From Euryarchaeota archaeon SCGC AAA252-I15 (GTDB taxonomy: Archaea > Altiarchaeota > Altiarchaeia > IMC4 > SCGC-AAA252-I15): a stretch of DNA of 64,000 nt. The position numbers and the translations under genes are program-made. Positions within the stretch are counted from its first letter, which is position 1. The number at the start of each line of letters is the position of its first letter. A model generated the notes under the pieces. That model searched no databases and was not told the DNA's origin. It saw nothing but the letters and a program-made list of their open reading frames with translations. This document shows positions 7,049-15,764 of the stretch, piece by piece. Location: the NCBI GenBank assembly GCA_000402775.1, contig AQSC01000060.1, positions 20,728-84,727 on the forward strand, in the 5' to 3' direction.

Positions 7049-8326
7049 ATGAAGCCTGTTTTACAGCTTGCCCTGGATTTCGTGGATTTGGATCGGGCTT
7101 TGAAGGTGGCCCGGGAGGCGGGGGATAGTGTCGACTGGATTGAGGCGGGAACGCCCTTGATTAAGAGCGAGGGTTTGGAAGCCGTCCGAAAGCTTAGGGT
7201 TGCCTTCCCGAATAAGACGGTTGTCGCGGACATGAAGGTCATGGATGCTGGACGGGTTGAAGTCGAGTCGGCGGCTAAGGCGGGTGCGGATGTGGTTTGC
7301 GTTTTAGCTGCGGCGTGCGACTCTACGATTAAGGAATCGGTTGCGGCGGCAAGAGACTATGGAGTGAGGATAATGGTCGACTTGATTGGATTGAAAAATC
7401 CGGTGAAACGGGCTTCTCAAGTCTCAAAATTTGGAGTCGACTACGTTTCACTGCACACTCCCATCGACGACCAGATGCAGGCGAAAACACCGTTCGAACG
7501 ATTAGGGGAGGTTGTGGAATCCGTCTCTGTTCCCGTCGCCGCGGCCGGGGGTTTGAACTCGGAGACTGTCGTAGACGCCCTTACTAGGGGAGCGAGCATT
7601 CTGGTTGTTGGAGGTGCCATAACCAAGGCGGAGAATCCGGGGGAAGCTGCGCGAAAGATAAGTAAGGCCATTAAAGGGAAGGTGAAGGTCGCGACGAAAC
7701 TTTTTAAGAGGTCGACTGACGTTAAGACTATTTTTCAGAACGTGTCTTGCGCCAACATCTCGGACGCCTGCCACCATGAAGGAGACCTTGAAGGATTGAT
7801 TGCAGTGTCTTACGGCAAGATGGTGGGTAAAGCCTTCACGGTGAGGACCATGCCCGGAGACTGGGCGAAGAGCGTGGAAGCAATAGATGAGGCAGTTGAG
7901 GGAGACGTTATTGTCGTTGATGCCTGTGGAGTGGGCCCCGCAATCTGGGGCGAGCTTGCAACCGAAAGCGCATTGCAGCGGAAGATTTCAGGGGTCGTCA
8001 TCAACGGAGCGGTGAGAGACACTGGGGAGATTGCAAAGCTCAAGTTACCGGTGTACGCGCGTCTTGTCACGCCAACTTGCGGGGAACCGAAGGGTTTGGG
8101 GGAAATGCGCATTCCAATCAAGGTCTCAGGAGTTATCGTTAATCCAAGAGACTGGATTGTAGGAGATGAAGATGGAGTAGTAGTCGTACCCCAGGATAAG
8201 GCCGTTGAAATTGCAAATCGCGCGCAAGACATCCTGGAAAAAGAAAACAGGATGCGAGCAGAGATTAGGGAAGGAAGCTCGCTCGGCAAAGTCGCAAATT
8301 TAAAGAAGTGGGAGAAAAAGAGTTGA
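7049..8326 (+). CDS. hxlA: 3-hexulose-6-phosphate synthase fused to RraA-like domain
   Basis: 425 residues in two domains. Residues about 1-210 are a (beta/alpha)8 hexulose-phosphate synthase of the OMP decarboxylase superfamily (LALDFVDLDRALKVA, VVADMKVMDAG, AAGGLNSETVVDALTRGASI). It interconverts formaldehyde plus ribulose-5-phosphate with hexulose-6-phosphate; in archaea the reverse direction supplies ribulose-5-phosphate for nucleotides. Residues about 215-425 are an RraA/demethylmenaquinone-methyltransferase-like domain (DVIVVDACGVGPAIWGELAT, GVVINGAVRDTGEI). Such RraA-fold proteins often act as aldolases rather than RNase regulators. This fusion is known in other archaea. The partner isomerase PHI is not in the window. 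Confidence 0.92.
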   Translation: MKPVLQLALDFVDLDRALKVAREAGDSVDWIEAGTPLIKSEGLEAVRKLRVAFPNKTVVADMKVMDAGRVEVESAAKAGADVVCVLAAACDSTIKESVAAARDYGVRIMVDLIGLKNPVKRASQVSKFGVDYVSLHTPIDDQMQAKTPFERLGEVVESVSVPVAAAGGLNSETVVDALTRGASILVVGGAITKAENPGEAARKISKAIKGKVKVATKLFKRSTDVKTIFQNVSCANISDACHHEGDLEGLIAVSYGKMVGKAFTVRTMPGDWAKSVEAIDEAVEGDVIVVDACGVGPAIWGELATESALQRKISGVVINGAVRDTGEIAKLKLPVYARLVTPTCGEPKGLGEMRIPIKVSGVIVNPRDWIVGDEDGVVVVPQDKAVEIANRAQDILEKENRMRAEIREGSSLGKVANLKKWEKKS

Positions 8327-8377
8327 GATGGAACTGGGAGTAACAATGTCAATGATGGCATCAAGAAAGAGAAAATT

Positions 8378-8902
8378 TTAACATAGATTATCTACAGGCC
8401 ATGTTCGTGTTTTAGGGATTAAATTCTGATTCTTTGTGGGATAAAAGCATGTTAAACTTAATGCCTGATCTTTGAGACACAAGTCAGACTGACATTTTAT
8501 GCTCACAGTAAAACTGGTGTCAAGATTCTCTTCTTTATGAACCATAAGGGGATACACCTTCGAATGCCCGGAACCGAGCAACATAGAGTATGTCCCTCCA
8601 TCAGAACTAGCAACACAACCTTCACGAACATTGTATAGTAAGGGAGGGATAGAGACTAACATTCCCTCATTATCAACTCTAACAAAAAAATGTCCGAGAG
8701 TCCCTCCATCATTCCAAAAAGTGACATTAGTCAAGCCCTCACCATTCTCATCCAACTTCGGACAAATAAAATCCAGGTTCGCTTTAGGTTTCACCACGAA
8801 GTTAGTTAACTTTCCTTGCTGATATGCAAAATAGGCCATAAAAACTGTAGCTATAAACAGAAGGAACGTGACTACCACAAGGGCCAAATTTGATTTGTCC
8901 AT
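8378..8902 (-). CDS. Membrane-anchored hypothetical protein
   Basis: A 174-residue protein starting MDKSNLALVVVTFLLFIATV, a single N-terminal membrane anchor followed by YFAYQQGKL and an external, beta-rich domain of about 140 residues. Longer starts (ATG at 8920 or 8971) would run into or up to the divergent folate gene at 8972, so I prefer 8902. I recognise no family. The domain has several isolated Cys residues and NVTFWNDGGTLGHFFV, which resembles an immunoglobulin-like beta sandwich, but this is only an impression. Confidence 0.6.
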   Translation of the reverse strand: MDKSNLALVVVTFLLFIATVFMAYFAYQQGKLTNFVVKPKANLDFICPKLDENGEGLTNVTFWNDGGTLGHFFVRVDNEGMLVSIPPLLYNVREGCVASSDGGTYSMLLGSGHSKVYPLMVHKEENLDTSFTVSIKCQSDLCLKDQALSLTCFYPTKNQNLIPKTRTWPVDNLC

Positions 8903-8971
8903 TGTTAAAGAGTATGGCATGCAATAAATAATAAATCCAACATAAATATGAGTGAGGAGAAGTTTTAACAT

Positions 8972-9568
8972 ATGAATAGGAAAGATTCTCTTCGGAAAGA
9001 GGTTTTAGAGCACCGGGATTCTCTTCCTTTCGACCGTAGGAGTAGTTTGAGTTTTAAGATTATTAATAATTTATTCCACCTACCGGAGGTCATGGCCGCG
9101 AAGACGGTTTTCTTTTACGTGAACTTTAGAAGCGAAGTTGAGACTGTTGAGGGGATCAAGCGAGCGCTCGCTGAGGGTAAGCGTGTGGCCGTCCCCTACT
9201 GTGTGTTGGAGGAGACCCGCTTAAAGTTTGTGGAGATCAAGGATGTTGAAAAGGATTTGGTTGAAGACTCCTACGGGATTCTCGAGCCCAAACCATCGCT
9301 TAGAAGGGGTAGGACTCTCCCTCTTGAAGCTGCGGACGTTGTATTGTTTCCGGGTAGCGTGTTCGACGTCCGCGGGGGGAGGATGGGTTATGGCACAGGC
9401 TACTACGACAAGACTTTCTCAAACATTAAGAAGAAGGTTCCGTTTATCGCCCTCGCATTCGAATTTCAGGTGCTGCCTCCCGGAGAGTGGGTTCCTATGG
9501 AAGGCCATGACCTCGGAGTACACAAGATTGTGACTGAAAAACAGTATTATGAGTGCAGGCGGATGTGA
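8972..9568 (+). CDS. 5-formyltetrahydrofolate cyclo-ligase
   Basis: A 198-residue enzyme that converts 5-formyl-THF to 5,10-methenyl-THF using ATP. The N-terminal DSLRKEVLEHRDSLP and the phosphate-binding RGGRMGYGTGYYDKTF near residues 135-150 are the family signature; the length is typical. Its presence suggests use of folates, or of a pterin substituted for folate, together with MptE elsewhere in the window. It is monocistronic, convergent with the Rqc2-like gene 53 bases away. Confidence 0.93.
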   Translation: MNRKDSLRKEVLEHRDSLPFDRRSSLSFKIINNLFHLPEVMAAKTVFFYVNFRSEVETVEGIKRALAEGKRVAVPYCVLEETRLKFVEIKDVEKDLVEDSYGILEPKPSLRRGRTLPLEAADVVLFPGSVFDVRGGRMGYGTGYYDKTFSNIKKKVPFIALAFEFQVLPPGEWVPMEGHDLGVHKIVTEKQYYECRRM

Positions 9569-9621
9569 TGCCGAAAACAATCCATAAAACTGGGGGGGAG
9601 CCTTCTTTCGGCAGCTTCGTA

Positions 9622-10758
9622 TTATGCATCGAGATTTATTGTAAGCTCTGTCTTATGTAAACTCTTGACTGAATGTTGTTTCCCTAATTCCGCTAAGACC
9701 TCCTGGTCGGATAACTTTCTCTTTCTAAAAGCCTTTATTTCCGCTAGAAGGGGTTTGATTTCGTGCATGCGCGCGAAGAGCAGGTCCCCCTTCTGCTTTA
9801 AGACCTCGGCGTCTTCGCGTGCTTTCCTTAGAGCCGTCTCCTGGTCTGAGAGGCGCCTTTCAAGTTTACCCGTCTCTTTCTCGTATTTTGACTCGAACTC
9901 TTCCTTTTTCAGGGTGAATTCTTTTTTCGAAAAGTATTCGTCGAGTGGTTCGTTCAGATTCGGGAATTCTTTGGAATCGAATCCTTCATACACCTTCAAT
10001 TTAAATGGGATGACGTCAATTGGCTCGTCATCTTCAAATATTATCATAGGTGATTTTTGGTGGGATTCCAAATTTTTTTGTAATATGCCAAATTCTTTAG
10101 AAATAGTCTCAACTTCTTTTCCAAGTGATTTAGCAGGTTTTTCCTTGTCCACTCCCGAACGCGCGCAAACTTCTTCGGCATACAATCCTCCAAGACCGCA
10201 TTCCACGGCGAGAGTGCGGACGACATCACGTTCAGAGGATGTGAATATGTCAGCCAACCCGTCATCTGTCAAGGTTAAAGGATTCACAACCGACGGTGGA
10301 TACTCATACTTTTGTTTTACGCCAAGCTTTCGGTCACGCCACTTCTGCCATTCGAAGAGCCCGCGGATGGTCCGGTCCTCATTTAAGAGCACGATATTTC
10401 CCTTGCTGAACACTTCAAGGACGAGAGTGTATTTCTCTTCTTTTCCCTCAAAATCTATTTCAACGATGCGATCGAAATCGTGCTGGCGGAGGCCGCGGAC
10501 GAAACAACCCTTAAGGTTTTTCCGAAGCTGCATGACGAACGATGAAGGGTGTTTGGGTTTGGAACGCTTGAACTTGGATATGCAGAGGAAGAAAGGCGCA
10601 ACAACAAAATCCCGCTTCCCCTCCCGAGACTTAAAGTATGTGAAGACAAGCGTTCTCTCACCAGACTCGAATACATCGTCAACCCGAGCATTTAAAAGAG
10701 CCGTCGAAAGCTCTTCAACAAGATAGTGGATATCCACCGACGTGACCGCTTTTTTCAT
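9622..10758 (-). CDS. Rqc2/NEMF (NFACT) family protein lacking the C-terminal NFACT-R domain
   Basis: A 378-residue protein. The NFACT-N domain is clear: MKKAVTSVDIHYLVEELS at the start, then SFVMQLRKNLKGCFVRGLRQ, DRIVEIDF, LVLEVFSKGNIVLLNED and ILQKNLESHQKSP region. A helix-hairpin-helix-like part and a coiled coil (about residues 270-345) follow. Archaeal and eukaryotic Rqc2/NEMF proteins are usually 550-1000 residues and continue into an NFACT-R domain; this one stops right at the junction (KTELTINLDA, then TAA). The family binds 60S/50S subunits with peptidyl-tRNA in ribosome quality control. No frame-shifted R domain is evident in the 53 bases before the next gene. Confidence 0.88.
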   Translation of the reverse strand: MKKAVTSVDIHYLVEELSTALLNARVDDVFESGERTLVFTYFKSREGKRDFVVAPFFLCISKFKRSKPKHPSSFVMQLRKNLKGCFVRGLRQHDFDRIVEIDFEGKEEKYTLVLEVFSKGNIVLLNEDRTIRGLFEWQKWRDRKLGVKQKYEYPPSVVNPLTLTDDGLADIFTSSERDVVRTLAVECGLGGLYAEEVCARSGVDKEKPAKSLGKEVETISKEFGILQKNLESHQKSPMIIFEDDEPIDVIPFKLKVYEGFDSKEFPNLNEPLDEYFSKKEFTLKKEEFESKYEKETGKLERRLSDQETALRKAREDAEVLKQKGDLLFARMHEIKPLLAEIKAFRKRKLSDQEVLAELGKQHSVKSLHKTELTINLDA

Positions 10759-10760
10759 AG

Positions 10761-10768
10761 TTTATATC
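10761..10768 (+). promoter_or_regulatory. TATA box of the five-gene HEAT-like operon
   Basis: TTTATATC ends 26 nt before the ATG at 10794. This is ideal spacing for a leaderless archaeal transcript, and there is no Shine-Dalgarno sequence before the first gene. The following genes are 1-2 nt apart, so this is likely the promoter for the whole array. Confidence 0.65.
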
Positions 10769-10793
10769 TTTTGAGGCCCATTTTTATTAAATC

Positions 10794-11882
10794 ATGGAAA
10801 AGCAGGAGATGGGGGATGGAGAACGAACCATATTCATAGAAAAAACGATTCAGGCTCTTCGAACATCGCAATCAGAACCGTATGGCGCGAAAGCCACCTT
10901 AACCCGTCAGGGAAGACACGCAGTCGAACCGGTTTTGGAACAGTATGAGGGGGAACAGAATACTGTTGCGGCAGACCGCCTTTCCAACGTACTTGCGAAC
11001 ATCGCCGTCAGAGGATGCTTCGACATGGTTCCGACGCTTTTGTCTTGGGTAGGTAGGCAGGAGGATTTAACACGCAAGTCGGAAGAGACTTTCGTAAACA
11101 CACTGGTCTTGCTGAATGATGAGGATCTTAAAGGTTTTTTTTCCTCGATTTTGTCGGCAGCCGACGAAGACAATTCTCTGGCTCCGGCTGCAACGCATAT
11201 TCTGTCAGAATTATTGCCTGAGCGCATGGAGAGTCTTGATGTGCTTTCCGATACGCTCCTTGGGAAGTTCGCGCTCGGAGAACGAGACGACGCCGTCGTG
11301 GACTCGCTTATTAACGTGAAGATAAGGGAGGCGTTACAAGACAATACTCTTTCGGATTCGACCATGTTATTTCTGGCACGTTACATGGAAAGGAGGGTTC
11401 CCGGAATGGCCGAACACTTGATCGAGCGGCTGAACTACCTGGAGCATCCGAATTCGATAGTCTGCAGTGCTCTTACCGCCTTCCACCATCCACCCGTGAA
11501 CGAGCTGACTCAGCGGGGTCTTTCCGCTTCTGATTCAGATCTTTCCGCATTAGGGTCCGTTCTCGCCGGTATCGGGGAGCCGGCGCTCGACGTATTAACT
11601 TACACTTTCGAGGAGGGTGTCAGGCAATTGGGGCAGAAAGCGTCCCTCCTTACCATGAGGGGATTATTCATCCCGAAAACCAGGCAGGAGACTGCAGACC
11701 CGAAAAAACGGGCTGAGCAAGAGAGGATGGAAGAGAAGCTTAGAAAATTCTGGCTCGACCACGGCGCAAGCACGCTCGTGGAGGCTCAGGAATTTGAGGC
11801 CAGAGGCGGCCCTATGGCACATTCGGGCGAGCGCCTGCGAGAGCGGGCTGAAAGTTTCGATCGTATGATGAATGGTCTTTGA
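10794..11882 (+). CDS. HEAT-like helical repeat protein, array member 1
   Basis: A 362-residue, apparently all-alpha protein, first of five tandem paralogs. The shared N-terminal block reads LTRQGRHAVEPVLEQYE, then RLSNVLANIAVRG, i.e. paired amphipathic helices with the pattern of HEAT/PBS-lyase repeats. The shared late block (LSDSTMLFLARYMERRVPG) aligns with the other four copies. It is shorter than its siblings, having lost part of the middle. There is no signal peptide, membrane segment or catalytic motif. HEAT arrays are protein-binding scaffolds, so a scaffold role is inferred; the real function is unknown. Confidence 0.75.
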   Translation: MEKQEMGDGERTIFIEKTIQALRTSQSEPYGAKATLTRQGRHAVEPVLEQYEGEQNTVAADRLSNVLANIAVRGCFDMVPTLLSWVGRQEDLTRKSEETFVNTLVLLNDEDLKGFFSSILSAADEDNSLAPAATHILSELLPERMESLDVLSDTLLGKFALGERDDAVVDSLINVKIREALQDNTLSDSTMLFLARYMERRVPGMAEHLIERLNYLEHPNSIVCSALTAFHHPPVNELTQRGLSASDSDLSALGSVLAGIGEPALDVLTYTFEEGVRQLGQKASLLTMRGLFIPKTRQETADPKKRAEQERMEEKLRKFWLDHGASTLVEAQEFEARGGPMAHSGERLRERAESFDRMMNGL

Positions 11883-11884
11883 GT

Positions 11885-13138
11885 ATGCATAAGGGTTTTT
11901 TACCAAAGGATGCTGTGAAAGCGGAGATTGTCAGAAACATTGAGGTGATGTGTGGTAGGGAGGATGATGCCGCCGAGGAGGCTATGGGTTTCTTAATTGG
12001 TGAGGGTGAGCACGCAGTCCCTCAATTGCTGAGGAGATACGCCTTCACGGGATTGGGCAGTAATCCGGTAGCACATTATAGACTGTCCCAGACGGTTGCA
12101 AAAATAGGGGTTGATGGGTCGGATGCCGTAGTCGACGAGATGATTAACTGGCTTTCCCGGGACGACCAGTCGTCTAAGGCTTCGATTGCTTTAACCTTGA
12201 TGTTGAAGGACGCTGAACCTGGAAGGAGGGTTAGTATCGAGGGGAAAATCAGGGGGGCTCAAGATGATCCTGGAAAGAGGGAGGCGGCGTCCCGTGCATT
12301 GGATAGGTCTGCGCACGGAGTAGGGAAGACCATTAACAGCCTTCAAACCCTTTCAGGGAATGATCTTGTGTTGGCGGTGAAGGATGTCGGGATGGTTGTG
12401 AACGAACTACTCCACTCAGACCATACTAGGGAGGCGCAGAATGCCATAAGTCACGCCACCCGCCCACTCCTCACTGTTGTTGGTGAGGGAATGGACAAGT
12501 TGGGCTTCAGACCCAACGAAAACACACTGCAGGTCTTTAGGGAGTGGGCAATGTTTGAGCCGGAATTCATTGCAGACCAGATAATCAAAGTCGGATCAGA
12601 CTACACAGACTACTTTGAACCCGCAATACGTGTGCTTAAAATGCTTTCAAGAACAATTGAAGGTTTTGACGAAGCTGTCGCAGACCGGCTGATATTCGAC
12701 GGGAATGCAAACGACGTCGCAATGAACGGTCTGGCAGCCCTTGAAAAACCGCCTGTAGGTTATTTAATACGTAATGTGAGGGATGCTAACGACTTGCATG
12801 TTTTCGCATTGGGGGGATGTCTCAGCCACATGGGACTTAAAGGACTTAAGCCCATAACAGCGTCTTATGAAGACATGGACCCGAAGATGAAGTCGCAAAG
12901 CCTAAAGCTTTTATGGTATTTCGCAAAACGCGTGGAAACAGGCTCAGTCAATGAGGGACAATCAGGGGAACTTAATGACATCCACCATGAACTCTGCCAG
13001 TTCTGGGAGGCTGGAGACAGCATTAAAAGCGAGGCATTCGAAAGCGGGATAACAGAGTTTCGGGAAGCGGGTGAAAGACTTGCCGAGCTTATGGGAAAAA
13101 TCGGCAAACCCGAAGGATACAATCCGATAGAGGATTAA
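11885..13138 (+). CDS. HEAT-like helical repeat protein, array member 2
   Basis: A 417-residue paralog. I chose the ATG at 11885, 2 nt after the previous stop, because the five copies share a short Met-x-Lys/Arg start (MHKGFLP here). The N-terminal block is FLIGEGEHAVPQLLRRYAF followed by YRLSQTVAKIGVDGSDAVV; the late block is YFEPAIRVLKMLSRTIEGF. Helical repeats run throughout, with no catalytic motif. Translation is probably coupled to the genes on either side. Confidence 0.75.
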   Translation: MHKGFLPKDAVKAEIVRNIEVMCGREDDAAEEAMGFLIGEGEHAVPQLLRRYAFTGLGSNPVAHYRLSQTVAKIGVDGSDAVVDEMINWLSRDDQSSKASIALTLMLKDAEPGRRVSIEGKIRGAQDDPGKREAASRALDRSAHGVGKTINSLQTLSGNDLVLAVKDVGMVVNELLHSDHTREAQNAISHATRPLLTVVGEGMDKLGFRPNENTLQVFREWAMFEPEFIADQIIKVGSDYTDYFEPAIRVLKMLSRTIEGFDEAVADRLIFDGNANDVAMNGLAALEKPPVGYLIRNVRDANDLHVFALGGCLSHMGLKGLKPITASYEDMDPKMKSQSLKLLWYFAKRVETGSVNEGQSGELNDIHHELCQFWEAGDSIKSEAFESGITEFREAGERLAELMGKIGKPEGYNPIED

Positions 13139-13140
13139 GG

Positions 13141-14439
13141 ATGCATAAACAGAAGACACCTGATGATGAGTTGCGCGAAACCATTGTAGATAAGATGAGG
13201 ATACTCGACGGGTCAAGGGATGGAGGATTAGTTCAGGGTGCGATGGATGATCTTGCAGGGCTTGGACCCGCCGCAGTCCAGATCATGCTTGAGGAGTACG
13301 ACAATCTTTCGACGTTCAGCCACAGGTTCGGTTGGGTGAGGCTTGCAGAAGTCCTCGGGAGAATTGGATCTGATGAAGTGGTGGATCACGGACTAAAGCT
13401 CCTTGGGCAAGGAGACGACTTCCACAACGAGCCAGTTGTGAAAGGCATGCAACTTTTAAACCATGTCTTGAAAAGCTGCAGTCCAGACAGATTCCGGCAA
13501 GTTTACGGGCGACTCGAAGAAGAGGCAGGAATGAACGAAAGCGGTGACATTCACTCTCACTTGCACATGATTCTTATGGGTGCGAACCGAATGCGAGGTG
13601 ATATGGACAGGGAGATTGACCGTTGCATCGAACAGTTGGAAGCTCCTGAGTCGAGTGATAGAGAGGATGCAATCACGACTATCACCATACACGGAAGCGA
13701 GCTACTTGACGAGCTTAAGGTAAGTGAGACTGAGGGTTTGATGGTGAAGGTAACGCCTCCGCTTTTAAGGATTATCCACGATCGTCAGGGCGTCAAGCAC
13801 GCCTTTGACTATGCAGGGGTTATGAACTGCTTTAAAGAATGGGGGGAGCATGCGGACAGGATCCAGGATTTAGGGGACCCGAAAAACGTGTTGCGGCTTA
13901 AGACCGTTGACGCGATAGTCGACCCCATAAATGCTGCGGGTGAGGGGGATGAAAGCCTTTTTGAGCCGGCGATCAGAGTCCTCGCATTGAATCTTGCTGA
14001 TGAAATCCCGGATTTGCCGAAAGTACTGGTGAGGAAAATACAGGGTGAGGGAGACGTGGGTTTAGTCGCACACAACGCGCTTTTCAACATCAACCCCAAG
14101 AGAATAGTTGACTGTATTCGCACGGCCCACAAGTCGGAATTTGCGATATTAACCGCCTCACTCGCAGATGGAGGAGAGAGGAATTGGGATGCCGCATTCG
14201 CCTACGCAAGCGAGGAGGAGCCAGAGTCTAAAGTCCGCGGCCTCGCCGTGCTCAGCGGCTTCGCAGTCCGAATAGCACACGGAAGCAGGGAACCCGAAAT
14301 CCAAAGCGAACTCGCGTTAATCGAGGGAAAGATGCGGGGAGACGACATGAAAAAACTGTTGGATGCTGCTAAAGACTCTGACACCAACGAACTTCGCGAG
14401 CAGGCAACATTAATAAACTCTCTAATGAGAATAATTTGA
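13141..14439 (+). CDS. HEAT-like helical repeat protein, array member 3
   Basis: A 432-residue paralog beginning MHKQKTPDDEL, 2 nt after member 2 and preceded by AAGG. The shared blocks are LAGLGPAAVQIMLEEYD with VRLAEVLGRIGSDEVV near the N-terminus, and LFEPAIRVLALNLADEIPDL near residue 275. Members 3 and 4 share HNEP/HDEP and CSPDR/CKDPDR segments after the first block, so they look like the closest pair in that part. Function unknown. Confidence 0.75.
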   Translation: MHKQKTPDDELRETIVDKMRILDGSRDGGLVQGAMDDLAGLGPAAVQIMLEEYDNLSTFSHRFGWVRLAEVLGRIGSDEVVDHGLKLLGQGDDFHNEPVVKGMQLLNHVLKSCSPDRFRQVYGRLEEEAGMNESGDIHSHLHMILMGANRMRGDMDREIDRCIEQLEAPESSDREDAITTITIHGSELLDELKVSETEGLMVKVTPPLLRIIHDRQGVKHAFDYAGVMNCFKEWGEHADRIQDLGDPKNVLRLKTVDAIVDPINAAGEGDESLFEPAIRVLALNLADEIPDLPKVLVRKIQGEGDVGLVAHNALFNINPKRIVDCIRTAHKSEFAILTASLADGGERNWDAAFAYASEEEPESKVRGLAVLSGFAVRIAHGSREPEIQSELALIEGKMRGDDMKKLLDAAKDSDTNELREQATLINSLMRII

Positions 14440-14440
14440 T

Positions 14441-15763
14441 ATGCAAAGGCAGTCTGAGAGTCCGGAAGAGAAGGAGATTGCCAGAAGGATTAATGTCTTA
14501 TCCAAGAATCCGGATTACTCGCAGGAAGTTACTCGCGAGCAGTGGAGCGCGGCCGAAAAGTTTTTGAGAGCCCAGGGTGAGCGGGCGCTGCCGCAGGTGT
14601 GCGATTATTATGGGCGGACCACTGACAGCGACACGTGCGTGTTCGCGTTCGCGCGAGTCCTCGGGGACATTGCAGCCAACGGTAGCGAGGAGGCAGCCGA
14701 CCAGGTGGTGGACCTCGGGCTCTCGCTCATTACAGGGGATTTCCACGACGAACCGAAGGGGCAGAACATATTGCAGTCAGTACTCATGGAATGCAAGGAC
14801 CCCGACCGTAGAAGACATCTTATCGCGCGAATGCGCGCAGCTAAAAACTCCGACGAACCGGTTAGCGAGACTCGGGAAAGCCTCGTAAGCTATGTCGTAG
14901 GCTCCGAGGCCATGCATCCTGGCGGAGGAGAGGAAGACCTCAACACACTCTTCGAAAACCTGGAATCCCCTGATTCAAACATCCACGGGACGGCAGCAAG
15001 CCAGCTTGCAGTGCGGGTCGGAGGCGAACTGGATGAAGGAAACGTTTCCGCTGCGAGAGACATGCTTGAGAGGGGAACCCCGACGCTGCTCAAAATCATC
15101 GGACAGTCAGCGCATGTACGAGCCCAGCTCACTTTAGCCCACGGAATGGGTTTTTACGATGAGATGGGTTTGAGTATCGAGCGCATGAACGATCCCGACT
15201 TAAAGATCCGAGCGACTGACGCGCTGGTATCTGAGACTGCGAAGGCGGTAAGAGCGGACGAAAGCTTAAGTGATGCGGGAGTCCGCGCACTCTCCTTTGC
15301 CGTGGCCGGGCGCGTGGAAGGCCTTCCAAAGCTTCTCGCGCGGAGGATACTCTTGGAATTGGAAGAGGAAGATCCGGAATTCTTTGCTCAGTGCCTTTAC
15401 AACATAAATACTCCGCAGCTTGTAAGAAACGGGCTTAGCGCAGACCAATACGAGATTACAGTATTAACAAGCATTATAGGCTTTAAAGGAGATGAACCTT
15501 TGACCGAAATCTTGAATGCTGGTGAATCCGAACCCGCGGTAAAGTGCCTTAGAAGGCTTGCCTTGATTGGGTCGGTGGCTTATGAAACCTACACGAAAAT
15601 CTCAGAGAGGGTAGACTTAGAAGAGTCTGGGATACTGCGCGAAAGGCTTTTGGGTGGGGAGGTTGATCAATATCTCGCCAAAGCCCGGGAATCGGGTGAC
15701 CCCACCGTAGACCAGCAAGTCGCCGAAGTCCGGCATGCACTACAACTTTTAAAGGATGCTTGA
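14441..15763 (+). CDS. HEAT-like helical repeat protein, array member 4
   Basis: A 440-residue paralog beginning MQRQSESPEE, 1 nt after the stop of member 3. The shared blocks are FLRAQGERALPQVCDYYG with FARVLGDIAANGSEEAA, and LSDAGVRALSFAVAGRVEGL, followed by LPKLLARRI as in member 3 (LPKVLVRKI). The GC content is visibly higher than in members 1 and 2. There is no enzymatic motif. It is expected to form a curved helical solenoid. Confidence 0.75.
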   Translation: MQRQSESPEEKEIARRINVLSKNPDYSQEVTREQWSAAEKFLRAQGERALPQVCDYYGRTTDSDTCVFAFARVLGDIAANGSEEAADQVVDLGLSLITGDFHDEPKGQNILQSVLMECKDPDRRRHLIARMRAAKNSDEPVSETRESLVSYVVGSEAMHPGGGEEDLNTLFENLESPDSNIHGTAASQLAVRVGGELDEGNVSAARDMLERGTPTLLKIIGQSAHVRAQLTLAHGMGFYDEMGLSIERMNDPDLKIRATDALVSETAKAVRADESLSDAGVRALSFAVAGRVEGLPKLLARRILLELEEEDPEFFAQCLYNINTPQLVRNGLSADQYEITVLTSIIGFKGDEPLTEILNAGESEPAVKCLRRLALIGSVAYETYTKISERVDLEESGILRERLLGGEVDQYLAKARESGDPTVDQQVAEVRHALQLLKDA

Positions 15764-15764
15764 A

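Noticed and set aside
7810..8364. Minus-strand 184-codon frame over the RraA domain
   Set aside because: Antisense to a well-conserved domain; no homology-like motifs.
9569..9621. Possible frameshifted NFACT-R continuation after the Rqc2-like stop
   Set aside because: The three minus frames over this 53-base gap give no R-domain-like sequence, and it runs directly into the folate cyclo-ligase gene.
9665..10726. Plus-strand 353-codon frame over the Rqc2-like gene
   Set aside because: Antisense to NFACT-N; Ser/Arg/Phe-rich composition typical of shadow frames.
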